Origin: Avena insularis
Taxonomy: Eukaryota > Streptophyta > Magnoliopsida > Poales > Poaceae
Length of the DNA stretch: 64,000 nt
Reading direction: 5' to 3'
Assembly (NCBI GenBank): GCA_023614405.1
Contig: CM042686.1
Coordinates: 464,102,740-464,166,739, forward strand
The translations under genes and the position numbers were made by a program. Positions 1 through 13,900 of this stretch are shown piece by piece. A model generated the notes under the pieces. That model did not search any database. It was not told the DNA's origin and worked only from the letters and a program-made list of their open reading frames with translations. Within the stretch, counting starts at the first letter, position 1. Every line of letters starts with the position of its first letter.

Positions 1-110
1 ACAAACAATTTTTCACACACAAAGTAATGGGATCTAAGTCATGCATAAGCATGCAAAGGTTGGTTCTATTGTAAGGATGGTCTTCACTAGGCTTCTAAAT
101 TTGTAAGTTC

Positions 111-220
111 CAAATTGGTCATTTACCAAAATGGCAAAGTCATTTGCAAAGAGGGTCTCTATTAGATTCCTAAACTTTGTAAGATCCAAATTGGTCATTT
201 ACCAAAGTGGCAAAGTTCAA
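111..220. repeat. Short local duplication inside the left element
   Basis: The phrase CCAAATTGGTCATTTACCAAA followed by (A/G)TGGCAAAGT appears at about 111-141 and again at about 185-215, preceded each time by TTTGTAAG(T/A)TCC. A third, looser relative (TTGGTCATTTTGTGAAGTGGC) lies at about 300. The copies look like a degraded direct repeat of roughly 75 bp spacing. Confidence 0.5.
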
Positions 221-889
221 GTAATGCATGCAAGCATGCCAAGCTTTGATTTGTTTGAAAAAGAGGTTCCTAATGGGTCATAGACATTTGGGCACACCTA
301 TTGGTCATTTTGTGAAGTGGCTAACTCATTTGCAAAAGGTTTCACTATAAAACCATTTTCAAAACAAAGTGTCATTCTATGTGGTGTAGAAATATTTTAC
401 TAAGGCACTAACCTATAGGGTTCACCAAATGAGTTGCTATTGCAAAACTTGGTGTTTGGGTCAGTAGGTTTGGTCCAAAACATTTTCTCAAAGTTTTCTT
501 TATGAAAGCATTTTCATAAACAAAACAATGGTTTTTAATTAGCTAGAAATGGACTAAACTAATTAATCCATTCTAAACTTTTCAAAAATCATTTTCCAAA
601 CTATGGGTTGGTTCCTAGGGTCAGTAAGGTCACAACAAACTAAATTGCAAAGGTTTTAACCTAAGAATCATTTTTAAATGATTTTTCTAATGTTAGCAAG
701 CACACAAAAGAATCTGCAAAATCAAACAAGCTAACAAATACTATTTGCTAAACTAAGGGCAGGGTTGGCTAGGGCTTGTCTTGCTGATTCCAACGACATC
801 AAATTTGTAAAATTTGGACGTGTGGATCAAAAGATACATGGGTTTGAAGTTTGCAAAAGTTTCTGTTTTCAAATCTGTTTTAAACCTAA

Positions 890-1810
890 CAGGCGACACG
901 CGGCGTGTTCTTACTGGTCGATACCGGTTCGTCTGGATCGGCAACGTGGAGCGTTGGATTAAGTTAGATCGCACGGTACCGGGTGCGTACCCATTCGCGT
1001 TTAAGTGGTTCTATCGTATCCGCCCGATCTAGATCGAACGGCTGCAATCACTCAGACCATCAACTGGCGGCGCTGCGGTGGCTAACGGCGGCGGAGCGGT
1101 CGGTCAACGATGGAGGCGACGCTACAGGAGGCGAGGGAGAAGGAGGAGTTGCTCACCGTGCTCAGGAGGTTGTGGTGAAGCTCGACGTACTCGCGGTTGG
1201 TCAAGGGGCGCTCGGGCACGACTGCGATTGCTCGCCGGAGTGGAGGACGGGCGAGGCGTCGGGTGGTTGTCGTGGGCGTCGGCGTGATTCACTCAGGGCA
1301 AGGTGAAGACATGGTTAGATCGCGGGTCCAAGGCAAGGTCGTGTCGTGAACGAGAGTGAAGGCGGTCTGGTCTTACCGGTGGGGCTCGTCGGAGAGGAAG
1401 CGGCGGTGCTCACTGTCGGCGACGGAGGCGAGGATAAGCGCCCTAGGTCAAACGGAAGGTGTCGTTAGGTTCGTATGAGCTTGTAGATCATCATCGGGTC
1501 AACGAGGATGAGAGGGAGGTCAGGTTTACGGGAGATGTCGCCATTGGAGCGCACGGGCGCTGGCTCGAGCTTGTTGAGTCGGGGTTCTGTGCTCAGCCAG
1601 CGAACTAGGAGTACTAGGAGATGCGTGAGGTCGAGAGGAGTCCACTCGCGTGAAGTAGAGGCAGAGGGGTGGTCGGAGTTGGCCGGAATTGCTGTGACAG
1701 CTCGTCGGAGCAAAGGGTGTTCGAGGAGGAAATGGAGCGGCCTGGGGGCGAGCTTGGGGAAGGGGTCTGAGGGAAAACGGAGGAGAGAGCGAGGCGATTA
1801 AAAGGGCGTG
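890..1810. other. GC-rich core without convincing genes
   Basis: This stretch is rich in CG dinucleotides and GAGG/GGCG motifs and sits inside AT-rich DNA. Several short open frames occur on both strands, but they overlap one another, have arginine/glycine-rich composition driven by base content and match no family I recognise. A GC-rich middle like this is common in long grass LTRs. I call no gene here. Confidence 0.5.
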
Positions 1811-2524
1811 GTCGCGACGAGGAATTAACGCAGCGTTAACACAAATTTAATCGACGGAATCAAAGCAGAAAACGGCCGCGCGGTGAGGGGAGAAGGAGTC
1901 GCGGGGAGGACGAAGCACCTGGTTGGGAAGTGACCGTCTGTGGGAAAAGAGAGAGTGGGTGTGGGTCCAGCTGTCATGATCGTGTGGGTTTGTTATTTGG
2001 TTCGAATCGTTTTCTTCAGGGAGACAACTGGCTGGGTGGGGTCATCTCGTCGGTGAGTGAGTGAGAGGAGGAGTGGGTCCTGGTTGTCATTGACTCAGTG
2101 GGTCTGTTATTTGGTACGAAAAGTCTTCTTCGGGCAGTGAAAAGGCTGGGCTAGTACTGGGCTGCTGTTGGGCCTTAGTGGGTTGCTCTATTTTTTTCTG
2201 TCTAAACCTTTTTCCTTTTTCTAATTCTTTTTCTGTTTTGAATTTCAATCAATTTTTCAAACACTCAAACCATTCAAACAATCACTCAACTTTACTTTGA
2301 ATTTGGTTCTGTTTGGCAACATAATCCAAATCTCAAAATGAAATATTATTTTTATTTAATTTAGGATCCATTAAATAAAATGGATCTTTAGTTGTTTAAT
2401 AGTGTTTGATTTATTCAAATAAAATTTCCATTTGAATTCCAATTATTTTCAAAACCAAACCAGAAGGTTTTATTTGAAAAATAAAAGAATACCTGGAAAC
2501 TTATTTAAATAAATAAATAAGTTT

Positions 2525-2763
2525 TGGTGTTTTAATTAAAATGGGAAAGCCTTTACTTAAATAAAATTGGATATTTAAATCCTTATTATTTTATTTAAAT
2601 AATCCTTTACTCATTTTAATCAAAGCAAAACCTTTTAATAAAAGATTTCAAAGTAGTAATAAAATACTTGGTGTTCATTTAAAATGGAAAAAGGCTTTAC
2701 TTAAATAAAATTTGGATATTTAAATCCTTATTATTTTATTTAAATAAACCTTTATTCATTTTA
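2525..2763. repeat. Direct repeat pair of about 95 bp in the AT-rich part of the left element
   Basis: Two copies lie at about 2525-2619 and 2668-2763, offset by about 144 bp. Both run from TTGGTGTT, through a purine-rich AAAATGG(G)AAA stretch, CTTTACTTAAATAAAA and GGATATTTAAATCC, to a CTTTA(C/T)TCATTTTA end. Differences are a few substitutions and single-base indels. It is a simple tandem-style duplication within the LTR-like DNA, with no sign of coding. Confidence 0.65.
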
Positions 2764-3395
2764 TCGAAACAAAATATTTTATTACCAAAGCTTGGCCAAA
2801 ATTAATTTGGCTCACCTTTTCATTTGAAAACAAAGTCTTTTATTAAAAGATCTAAATTAGTGTTTCCAAAACAATTTATTTTCCTTTGATAAATGTTTAT
2901 CCTTATAAATCCCTTTAGGATTATTTGTTCACCATTTGGTATGGCTTTTGGTAAGGCTTTATTGGCTTTGGAAATTCAATTTCCTTATCTTATATTATTC
3001 ACAAGATTTTGTCTATGGTTCCAAACTAAGTGAAACCATCTCTAAGGTCTTTCTTGATCCTTTGTGATTATTTGTTGATCAAATTTGGTATGGATCAAAT
3101 CCATGGATTTGGAGATACTTTGGAAAATGATTTCCTTCCATTAGGGTTTAGGGATTTGGATTTATTTTCCAGGTGTTCAAATTTCCAGATACATTCATTG
3201 AGGAATGCATTTCCCTTGATTTGGATTTTTGTTGAATTCAAACTTTTACCAAAGTTTGTTCAAGATGGGATTTTAAGTCTCCTTTTAGAAACAAAAGTTT
3301 CTTTTCACCCTGATTTTCAACAAAAACTTATTTTGTTTAATTTATTTTTCACATTACAAGATTTGGAAAATCTTGGGATGTGACAGTAAAAAGAA

Positions 3396-6300
3396 CACAC
3401 ATGCAATGCCAATGGTGGATCCATAGGTGGATTGTGAAAAGAGCACACATGCAATGACATTGGTGGATCCAAATGTGGTATGTAAGAAGAACACACATGC
3501 AATGACTCTGGTGGATCCATATGTGGTATGTGAAAAGAGCACACATTTCAATGACACTGGTGGATCCATATGTGGTATGTGAAAAGAACACACATGCAAT
3601 GACTCTGGTTGTTGTTAGTAAAAAGAACACACATGCAATGACACTGGTGGATTGTGAAAAGAGCACACATGTAATTACTCTGGTTGTTGTTATTAAAAAG
3701 AGCACACATGCAATAACAGTGGTAGATCCATATGTGGTATGTGAAAAGAACACACATGCAATGACACTGATTGTTCTTAGTAAAAAGAACACACATGCAA
3801 TGACACTGGTGGATCCATGTGTGGTCTCTGAAGAGAACACACATGCAATGACTCTGGTTGTTGTTAGTAAAAAGAGCACACATGCAAGGACACTGGTGGA
3901 TCCACATGTGGATAGAAAAAAGAGCACACATGCAATGACACTGGTGGATCCATATGTGGTATGTGAAAAGAACAAACATGCAATGACTCTGGTTGTTGTT
4001 AGTAAAAAGAACACACATGCAATGACACTGGTGGATCCATAGGTGGATTGTGAAAAGAGCACACATGCAATGACACTGGTGGATCCATATGTGGTCTCTG
4101 AAGAGAACACACATGCAATGACTCTGGTTGTTGTTAGTTAAAAGAACACACATGCAATGACACTGGTGGATCCATGTGTGGTCTCTGAAGAGAACACGCA
4201 TTTCAATCACTCTACTTGTTGTTAATAAAAAGAACACACATGCAATGACACTGGTGGATCCATGTGTGGTCTCTGAAGAGAACACACATGGAATGACTCT
4301 GGTTGTTCTTGTTAGAAAGAACACACATGCAATGACACTGGTGGATCCATGTGTGGTCTCTGAAGAGAACACACATTTCAATGACTCTGGTTGTTATTAG
4401 TAAAAAGAACACACATGCAATGACACTGGTGGATCCATAGGTGGATTGTAAAAAGAGCACACATGCAATGACACTGGTGGATCCATATGTGGTCTCTGAA
4501 GAGAACACACATGCAATGACTCTGGTTGTTGTTAGTAAAAAGAGCACACATGCAATGACACTGGTGGATCCACAGGTGGATAGAAAAAAGAGCACACATG
4601 CAATGACACTGGTGGATCCATATGTGGTATGTGAAAAGAACAAACATGCAATGACTCTGGTTGTTGTTAGTAAAAAGAACACACATGCAATGACACTGGT
4701 GGATCCATAGGTGGATTGTGAAAAGACCACACATGCAATGACACTGGTGGATCCATATGTGGTATGTGAAAAAAAAACACATGCAATGACTCTAGTTGTT
4801 GTTAGTAAAAAGAAGACACATGCAATGACACTTGTGGATCCATATGTGGTATGTGAAAAGAGCACACATTTCAATGACACTGGTGGATCCATATGTGGTA
4901 TGTGAAAAGAACACACATTTCAATGACTCTGGTTGTTGTTAGTAAAAAGAACACACATGCAATGCCAATGGTGGATCCATAGGTGGATTGTGAAAAGAGC
5001 ACACATACAATGACATTGGTGGATCCAAATGTGGTATGTAAGAAGAACACACATGCAATGACTCTGGTGGATCCATATGTGGTATGTGAAAAGAGCACAC
5101 ATTTCAATGACACTTGTGGATCCATATGTGGTATGTGAAAAGAACACACATGCAATGACTCTGGTTGTTGTTAGTAAAAAGAACACACATGCAATGACAC
5201 TGGTGGATTGTGAAAAGAGCACACATGTAATGACTCTGGTTGTTGTTATTAAAAAGAGCACACATGCAATAACAGTGGTAGATCCATATGTGGAATGTGA
5301 AAAGAACACACATGCAATGACACTGATTGTTCTTAGTAAAAAGAACACACATGCAATGACACTGGTGGATCCATGTGTGGTCTCTGAAGAGAACACACAT
5401 GCAATGACTCTGGTTGTTGTTAGTAAAAAGAGCACACATGCAATGACACTGGTGGATCCACATGTGGATAGAAAAAAGAGCACACATGCAATGACACTAG
5501 TGGATCCATATGTGGTATGTGAAAAGCACAAACATGCAATGACTCTGGTTGTTGTTAGTAAAAAGAACACACATGCAATGACACTGGTGGATCCATAGGT
5601 GGATTGTGAAAAGAGCACACATGCAATGACACTGGTGGATCCATATGTGGTCTCTGAAGAGAACACACATGCAATGACTCTGGTTGTTGTTAGTTAAAAG
5701 AACACACATGCAATGACACTGGTGGATCCATGTGTGGTCTCTGAAGAGAACACGCATTTCAATCACTTTACTTGTTGTTAATAAAAAGAACACACATGCA
5801 ATGACACTGGTGGATCCATGTGTGGTCTCTGAAGAGAACACACATGGAATGACTCTGGTTGTTCTTGTTAAAAAGAACACACATGCAATGACACTGGTGG
5901 ATCCATGTGTGGTCTATGAAGAGAACACACATTTCAATGACTCTGGTTGTTATTAGTAAAAAGAACACACATGCAATGACACTGGTGGATCCATAGGTGG
6001 ATTGTAAAAAGAGCACACATGCAATGACACTGGTGGATCCATATGTGGTCTCTGAAGAGAACACACATGCAATGACTCTGGTTGTTGTTAGTAAAAAGAG
6101 CACACACGCCATGACACTGGTGGATCCACAGGTGGATAGAAAAACAGCACACATGCAATGACACTAGTGGATCCATATGTGGTATGTGAAAAGAACAAAC
6201 ATGCAATGACTCTGGTTGTTGTTAGTAAAAAGAACACACATGCAATGACACTGGTGGATCCATAGGTGGATTGTGAAAAGAGCACACATGCAATGACACT

Positions 6301-6600
6301 GGTGGATCCATGTGTGGTCTCTGAAGAGAACACACATGCAATGACTCTGGTTGTTGTTAGTAAAAAGAGCACACATGCAATGACACTGGTGGATCCACAT
6401 GTGGATAGAAAAAAGAGCACACATGCAATGACACTAGTGGATCCATATGTGGTATGTGAAAAGAACAAACATGCAATGACTCTGGTTGTTGTTAGTAAAA
6501 AGAACACACATGCAATGACACTGGTGGATCCATAGGTGGATTGTGAAAAGAGCACACATGCAATGACACTGGTGGATCCATATGTGGTCTCTGAAGAGAA
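3396..6600. repeat. Higher-order duplication with about 1.55-kb offset
   Basis: A recognisable block starts with the rare unit containing ATGCCAATGGTGG at about 3407 and is repeated from about 4961. The same succession of rare variants follows in each: GGTGGATCCAAATGTGGTATGTAAGAAG, a GTAATGACTCTGG/GTAATTACTCTGG unit, CAGTGGTAGATCC, and GATTGTTCTTAGT. Later sub-blocks (CACAGGTGGATAG units at about 4570, 6125 and 7065) repeat the pattern again. Copies differ by scattered single bases. Confidence 0.75.
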
Positions 6601-7999
6601 CACACATGCAATGACTCTGGTTGTTGTTAGTTAAAAGAACACACATGCAATGACACTGGTGGATCCATGTGTGGTCTCTGAAGAGAACACGCATTTCAAT
6701 CACTTTACTTGTTGTAAATAAAAAGAACACACATGCAATGACACTGGTGGATCCATGTGTGGTCTCTGAAGAGAACATACATGGAATGACTGTGGTTGTT
6801 CTTGTTAAAAAGAACACACATGCAATGACACTGGTGGATCCATGTGTGGTCTCTGAAGAGAACACACATTTCAATGACTCTGGTTGTTATTAGTAAAAAG
6901 AACACACATGCAATGACACTGGTGGATCCATAGGTGGATTGTAAAAAGAGCACACATGCAATGACACTGGTGGATCCATATGTGGTCTCTGAAGAGAACA
7001 CACATGCAATGACTCTGGTTGTTGTTAGTAAAAAGAGCACACACGCCATGACACTGGTGGATCCACAGGTGGATAGAAAAAGAGCACACATGCAATGACA
7101 CTAGTGGATCCATATGTGGTATGTGAAAAGAACAAACATGCAATGACTCTGGTTGTTGTTAGTAAAAAGAACACACATGCAATGACACTGGTGGATCCAT
7201 AGGTGGATTGTGAAAAGAGCACACATGCAATGACACTGGTGGATCCATATGTGGTCTCTGAAGAGAACACACATGCAATGACTCTTGTTGTTGTTAGTTA
7301 AAAGAACACACATGCAATGACACTGGTGGATCCATGTGTGGTCTCTGAAGAGAACACAAATGGAATGACTCTGGTTGTTCTTGTTAAAAAGAACACACAT
7401 GCAATGACACTGCTGGATCCATGTGTGGTCTCTGAAGAGAACACACATGCAATGACTCTGGTTGTTGTTAGTAAAAAGAGCACACATGCAATGACACTGG
7501 TGGATCCATAGGTGGATTGTAAAAAGAGCACACATGCAATGACACTGGTGGATCCATATGTGGTCTCTGAAGAGAGCACACATGCAATGACTCTGGTTGT
7601 TGTTAGTAAAAAGAGCACACATGCAATGATACTGGTGGATCCATATGTGCATTGTGAAAAGAACACACATTTCAATGACACTGGTGGATCCATATGTGGT
7701 ATGTGAAAAGAACACACATTTCAATGACTCTGGTTATTGTTAGTAAAAAGAACACACATGCAATGACACTGGTGGATCCATGTGTGGTCTCTGAAGAGAA
7801 CAGACATTTCAATGACACTGGTGGATCCATATGTGGTATGTGAAAAAAAGAACAGTCATGAAATGACTCTAGTTGTTGTTAGCAAAAAGAACACACAATC
7901 AATGACACTGGTGGATCCATAGGTGGATTGTGAAAAGAACACATGCAATGACACTGGTTGTTGTTAGTAAAAAGAACACGCATGCAATGACACTGGTGG

Positions 8000-10900
8000 A
8001 TCCATGTGTGGTCTCTGAAAACAACACACATTTCAATGACTCTGGTTGTTGTTAGTAAAAAGAACACACATGCAATGACATTGGTGGATCCATGTGTGGT
8101 CTCTGAAGAGAACACACATGCAATGACTCTGGTTGTTGTTAGTAAAAAGAGCACACATGCAATGACACTTGTGGATCCATAGGTGGATTGTGAAAAGAAC
8201 ACACATTTCAATGACACTTGTGGATCCATATGAGGTATGTGAAAAGAACACACATTTCAATGACTCTAGTTGTTGTTAGTAAAAAGAACACACATGCAAT
8301 GACACTTGTGGTTCCATAGGTGGATTGTGAAAAGAGCACACATGCAATGACACTATTGGATCCATATGTGGTATGTGAAAAGAACACACATGCAATGACT
8401 CTAGTTGTTGTTAGTAAAAAGAACACACATGCAATGACACTTGTGGATCCATATGTGGTATGTGAAAAGAGCACACATTTCTATGACCCTGGTGGATCCA
8501 TATGTGGTATGTGAAAAGAAGACACATTTCAATGACTCTGGTTGTTGTTAGTAAAAAGAACACACATGCAATGCCAATGGTGGATCCATAGGTGGATTGT
8601 GAAAAGAGCACACATACAATGACATTGGTGGATCCAAATGTGGTATGTAAGAAGAACACACATGCAATTACTCTGGTGGATCCATATGTGGTATGTGAAA
8701 AGAGCACACATTTCAATGACACTGGTGGATCCATATGTGGTATGTGAAAAGAACACACATGCAATGACTCTGGTTGTTGTTAGTAAAAAGAACACACATG
8801 CAATGACATTGGTGGATTGTGAAAAGAGCACACATGTAATGACTCTGGTTGTTGTTATTAAAAAGAGCACACATGCAATAACACTGGTAGATCCATATGT
8901 GGTATGTGAAAAGAACACACATGCAATGACGCTGATTGTTCTTAGTAAAAAGAGCACACATGCAATGACACTGGTGGATCCATGTGTGGTCTCTGAAGAG
9001 AACACACATTTCAATGACTCTGGTTGTTATTAGTAAAAAGAACACACATGCAATGACACTGGTGGATCCATGTGTGGCCTCTGAAGAGAACACACATGTA
9101 ATGACTCTAATTGTTGTGAGTAAAAAGAGCACACATGCAATGACACTGGTGGATCCATATGTGGATTGTGAAAAGAACATACATTTCAATGACACTGGTG
9201 GATCCATATGTGGTATGTGAAAAGAACACACATTTCAATGACTCTGGTTAGTAAAAAGAACACACATGCAATGACACTGGTGGATCCATGTGTGGTCTCT
9301 GAAGAGAACACACATTTCAATGACTCTGGTTGTTATTAGTACAAAGAACACACACGCAATGACACTGGTGGATCCATGTGTGGTCTCTAAAGAGAACACA
9401 CATGCAATGACTCTGGTTGTTGTTCGTAAAAAGAGAACACATGCAATGACACTAGTGGATCCATATGTGGATTGTGAAAAGAACACACATTTCAATGACA
9501 CCGGTGGATCCATATGTGGTATGTGAAAGGAACACACATTGCAATGACTCTGATTAGTAAAAAGAACACACATGCAATGACACTGGTGGATCCGTGTGTG
9601 GTCTCTGAAGAGAACACACATTTCAATGACTCTGGCTGTTATTAGTAAAAAGAACACACATGCAATGACACTGGTGGATCCATGTGTGGTCTCTAAAGAG
9701 AACACACATGCAATGACTCTGGTTGTTGTTAGTAAAAAGAGCACACATGCAATGACACTAGTGGATCCATAGGTGGATTGTGAAAAGAACACACATTTCA
9801 ATGACACTGGTGGATCCATATGTAGTATGTGGAAAGAACACACGTTTCAATGACTGTGGTTGTTGTTAGTAAAAATAACACACATTCAATGACACTGGTG
9901 GATCCATATGTGGATTGTGAAAAGAACACACATGCAATGACACTAGTGGATCCATATGTGGTATGTGAAAAGGACACACATGCAATGACTCTGGTTGTTG
10001 TTAGTAAAAAGAACACACATGCAATGACACTGGTGGATCCATGCGTGGTCTCTGAAGAGAACACACATTTCAATGACTCCAGTTGTTGTTAATAAAAACA
10101 ACACACATGCAATAACACTGGTTGATCCATGTGTGGTCTCTAAAGAGAACACATATGCAATGACTCTGGTTGTTGTTAGTAAAAAGAACACACATGCAAT
10201 GACACTGGTGGATCCATGTGTGGTCTCTGAAGAGAACACACATTTAAATGACTCTGGTTGTTATTAGTAAAAAGAGCACACATGCAATGACACTGGTGCA
10301 TCCATGTGTGGTCTCTGAAGAGAACACACATGTAATGACTCTGATTGTTGTTAGTAAAAAGAGCACACATGCAATGACACTGGTGGATCCATATGTGGAT
10401 TGTGAAAAGAACATACATTTCAATGACACTGGTGGATCCATATGTGGTATGTGAAAAGAACACACATTTCAATGACTCTGGTTAGTAAAAAGAACACACA
10501 TGCAATGACACTGGTGGATCCATGTGTGGTCTCTGAAGAGAACACACATTTCAATGACAATAGTAGATCCATATGTGGTATGTGAAAAGAACAATCATGA
10601 ACTGACTGTAGTTGTTGTTAGAAAAAGAACACACATGCAATGACCCTGGTGGATCCATAGGTGGATTGTGAAAAGAACACACATGCAATGACACTGGTGG
10701 ATAGATATGTTGCATGTGAAAAGAACACACATGCAATGACTCTGGTTGTAATTAGTAACAAGAACACACATGCAATGACACTGGTGGATCCATAGGTGGA
10801 TTGTGAAAAGAGCACACATGCAATGACACTGGTGGATCCATATGTGGTATGTGAAAAGAACACACATGCAATGACTCCAGTTGTTGTTAGTAAAAAGAAC

Positions 10901-13900
10901 ACACATGCAATGATACTGGTGGATCCATGTGTGGTCTCTGAAGAGAACACACATTTCAATGACACTGGTGGATCCATATGTGGTATGTGAAAATAATAGT
11001 CATGAATTGACTCCAGTTGTAGTTAGTAAAAAGAACACACATGCAATGACACTGGTGGATCCATATGTGGATTGTGAAAAGAGAACACATGCAATGACAC
11101 TGGTGAATCCATATGTGGTATGTGAAAAGAACACACATGCAATGACTCTAGTTGTTGTTAGTAAAAAGAGCACACATGCAATGACACTGGTGGATCCATA
11201 GGTGGATTGTGAAAAGAACACACATGCAATGACATTGGTGGATCTATATGTGGTATGTGAAAAGAACACACATTTCAATGACACTGGTTGTTGTTAGTAA
11301 AAAGAACACACATGCAATGACACTGGTGGATCCATAGGTGGATTGTGAAAAGAGCACACATGCAATGACACTGGTGGATCCATATGTGGTATGTGAAAAG
11401 AACACACATGCAATGACTCCAGTTGTTGTTACTAAAAAGAACACACATGCAATGACACTGGTGGATCCATAGGTGGATTGTGAAAAGAGCACACATGCAA
11501 TTACACTGGTGGATCCATATGTGGTATGTGAAAAGAACACACATTTCAATGACTCTGGTTGTTGTTAGTAAAAAGAACACACATGCAATGACACTGGTGG
11601 ATCCATATGTGGATTGTGAAAAGAACACACATGCAATGACACTGGTGGATCCATATGTGGTATGTGAAAAGAACACACATGCAATGACTCTGGTTGTTAG
11701 TTAAAAGAACACACATGCAATGACACTGGTGGATCCATGTGTGGTCTCTGAAGAGAACACGCATTTCAATCACTCTAGTTGTTGTTAATAAAAAGAACAC
11801 ACATGCAATGGATCCATGTGTGGTCTCTGAAGAGAACACACATGCAATGACTCTGGTTGTTCTTGTTAAAAAGAACACATATGCTATGACACTGGTGGAT
11901 CCATGTGTGGTCTCTGAAGAGAACACACATTTCAATGACTCTGGTTGTTATTAGTAAAAAGAACACACATGCAATGACACTGGTGGACCCATGTGTGGTC
12001 TCTGAAGAGAACACACAGGCAATGACTATGGTTGTTGTTAGTAAAAAGAGCACACATGCAATAACACTGGTGGATCCATAGGTGGATTGTTAAAAGAACA
12101 CAAATTAAAATGACACTGGTGGATCCATATGTGGTATGTGAAAAGAACACACATTTCAATGACTCTGGTTGTTGTTAGTAAAAAGAACACACATGCAATG
12201 ACACTGGTGGATCCATATGTGGATTGTGAAAGGAACACACATGCAATGACACTGGTGGATCCATATGTGGTATGTGAAAAGAACACACATGCAATGACTC
12301 TAGCTGTTGTTAGTAAAAAGAACACACATGCAATGACACTGGTGGATCCATGTGTGGTCTCTGAAGAGAACAGACATTTCAATGACTCCAGTTGTTGTTA
12401 ATAAAAATAACACACATGCAATGACACTGGTTGATCCATGTGTGGTCTCTAAAGAGAACACATATGCAATGACTCTGGTTGTTGTTAGTAAAAAGAATAC
12501 ACATGCAATGACACTGGTGGATCCATGTGTGGTCTCTGAAGAGAACACATATTTTAATGACTCTGGTTGTTATTCGTAAAAAGAACACACATGCAATGAC
12601 ACTTGTGGATCCATGTGTGGTCTCTGAAGAGAACACACATGCAATGACTCTGGTTGTTGTTAGTAAAATTAGCACACATGCAATGACACTGGTGGATCCA
12701 TATGTGGATTATGAAAAGAACACACATTTCAATGACACTGGTGAATCCATATGTGGTATGTGAAAAGAACACTCATTTCAATGACTCTGGTTGTTGTTAG
12801 TAAAAAGAACACACATGCAATGACACTGGTGGATCCATGTGTGGTCTCTGAAGACAACACACATTTCAATGACACTAGTGGATCCATATGTGGTATGTGA
12901 AAAGAACAGTCATGAAATGACTCAAGTTATAGGTAGTAAAAAGAACACACATGCAATGACACTGGTGGATCCATAGGTGGATTGTGAAAAGAAAACACAT
13001 GCAATGACACTTGTTGCTGTTATTAAAAAGAATACACATGCAATGACACGGGTGGATCCATGTGTGATCTCTGTAAAGAACACACATTTCAATCACTCTG
13101 GTTGTTGTTAGTAAAAAGAACACACATTCAATGACACTGGTGGATCCATGTGTGGTCCCTGAAGAGAACACACATGCAATGACTCTAGTTGTTGTTAGTT
13201 AAAAGAACACACATGCAATGACACTGGTGGATCCATGTGTGGTCTCTGAAGAGAACACGCATTTCAATCACTCTACTTGTTGTTAATAAAAAGAACACAC
13301 ATGCAATGACACTGGTGGATCCATGTGTGGTCTCTGAAGAGAACACACATGGAATAACTCTGGTTGTTCTTGTTAAAAAGAACACACATGCAATGACACT
13401 GGTGGATCCATGTGTGGTCTCTGAAGAGAACACACATTTCAATGACTCTGGTTGTTATTAGTAAAAAGAACACACATGCAATGACACTGGTGGATCCATA
13501 GGTGGATTGTAAAAAGAGCACACATGCAATGACACTGGTGGATCCATATGTGGTCTCTGAAGAGAACACACATGCAATGACTCTGGTTGTTGTTAGTAAA
13601 AAGAGCACACATGCCATGACACTGGTGGATCCACAGGTGGATAGAAAAAAGAGCACACATGCAATGACACTAGTGGATCCATATGTGGTATGTGAAAAGA
13701 ACAAACATGCAATGACTCTGGTTGTTGTTAGTAAAAAGAACACACATGCAATGACACTGGTGGATCCATAGGTGGATTGTGAAAAGAGCACACATGCAAT
13801 GACACTGGTGGATCCATATGTGGTCTCTGAAGAGAACACACATGCAATGACTCTGGTTGTTGTTAGTTAAAAGAACACACATGCAATGACACTGGTGGAT

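Larger units (their letters stand above)
1..3383 (-). mobile_element. Terminal part of an LTR-type element, minus orientation (left edge outside window)
   Basis: On the minus strand the segment begins exactly at 3383 with TGTCACATCCCAAG, a terminus typical of Ty3/gypsy LTRs in grasses (TG start, conserved CATCCC). The minisatellite starts immediately to its right, in mid-unit, so the element appears to have inserted into or next to the array. Composition is layered: AT-rich from about 1820 to 3383, GC-rich from about 890 to 1810, AT-rich again from 1 to 890. No gag or pol coding, no tRNA-primer site and no polypurine tract were seen, so this is a long LTR, a solo LTR or part of a large non-autonomous element. 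The target duplication cannot be tested because the other end lies outside the window. The family is not identified. Confidence 0.55.

Noticed and set aside
983..1801. Open frames in the GC-rich core of the left element
   Set aside because: Low-complexity Arg/Gly-rich products, overlapping on both strands, with no recognised family.
3030..3383. 117-codon frame at the edge of the left element
   Set aside because: AT-rich, Phe/Leu-rich composition; its end is the LTR terminus itself and no domain is visible.
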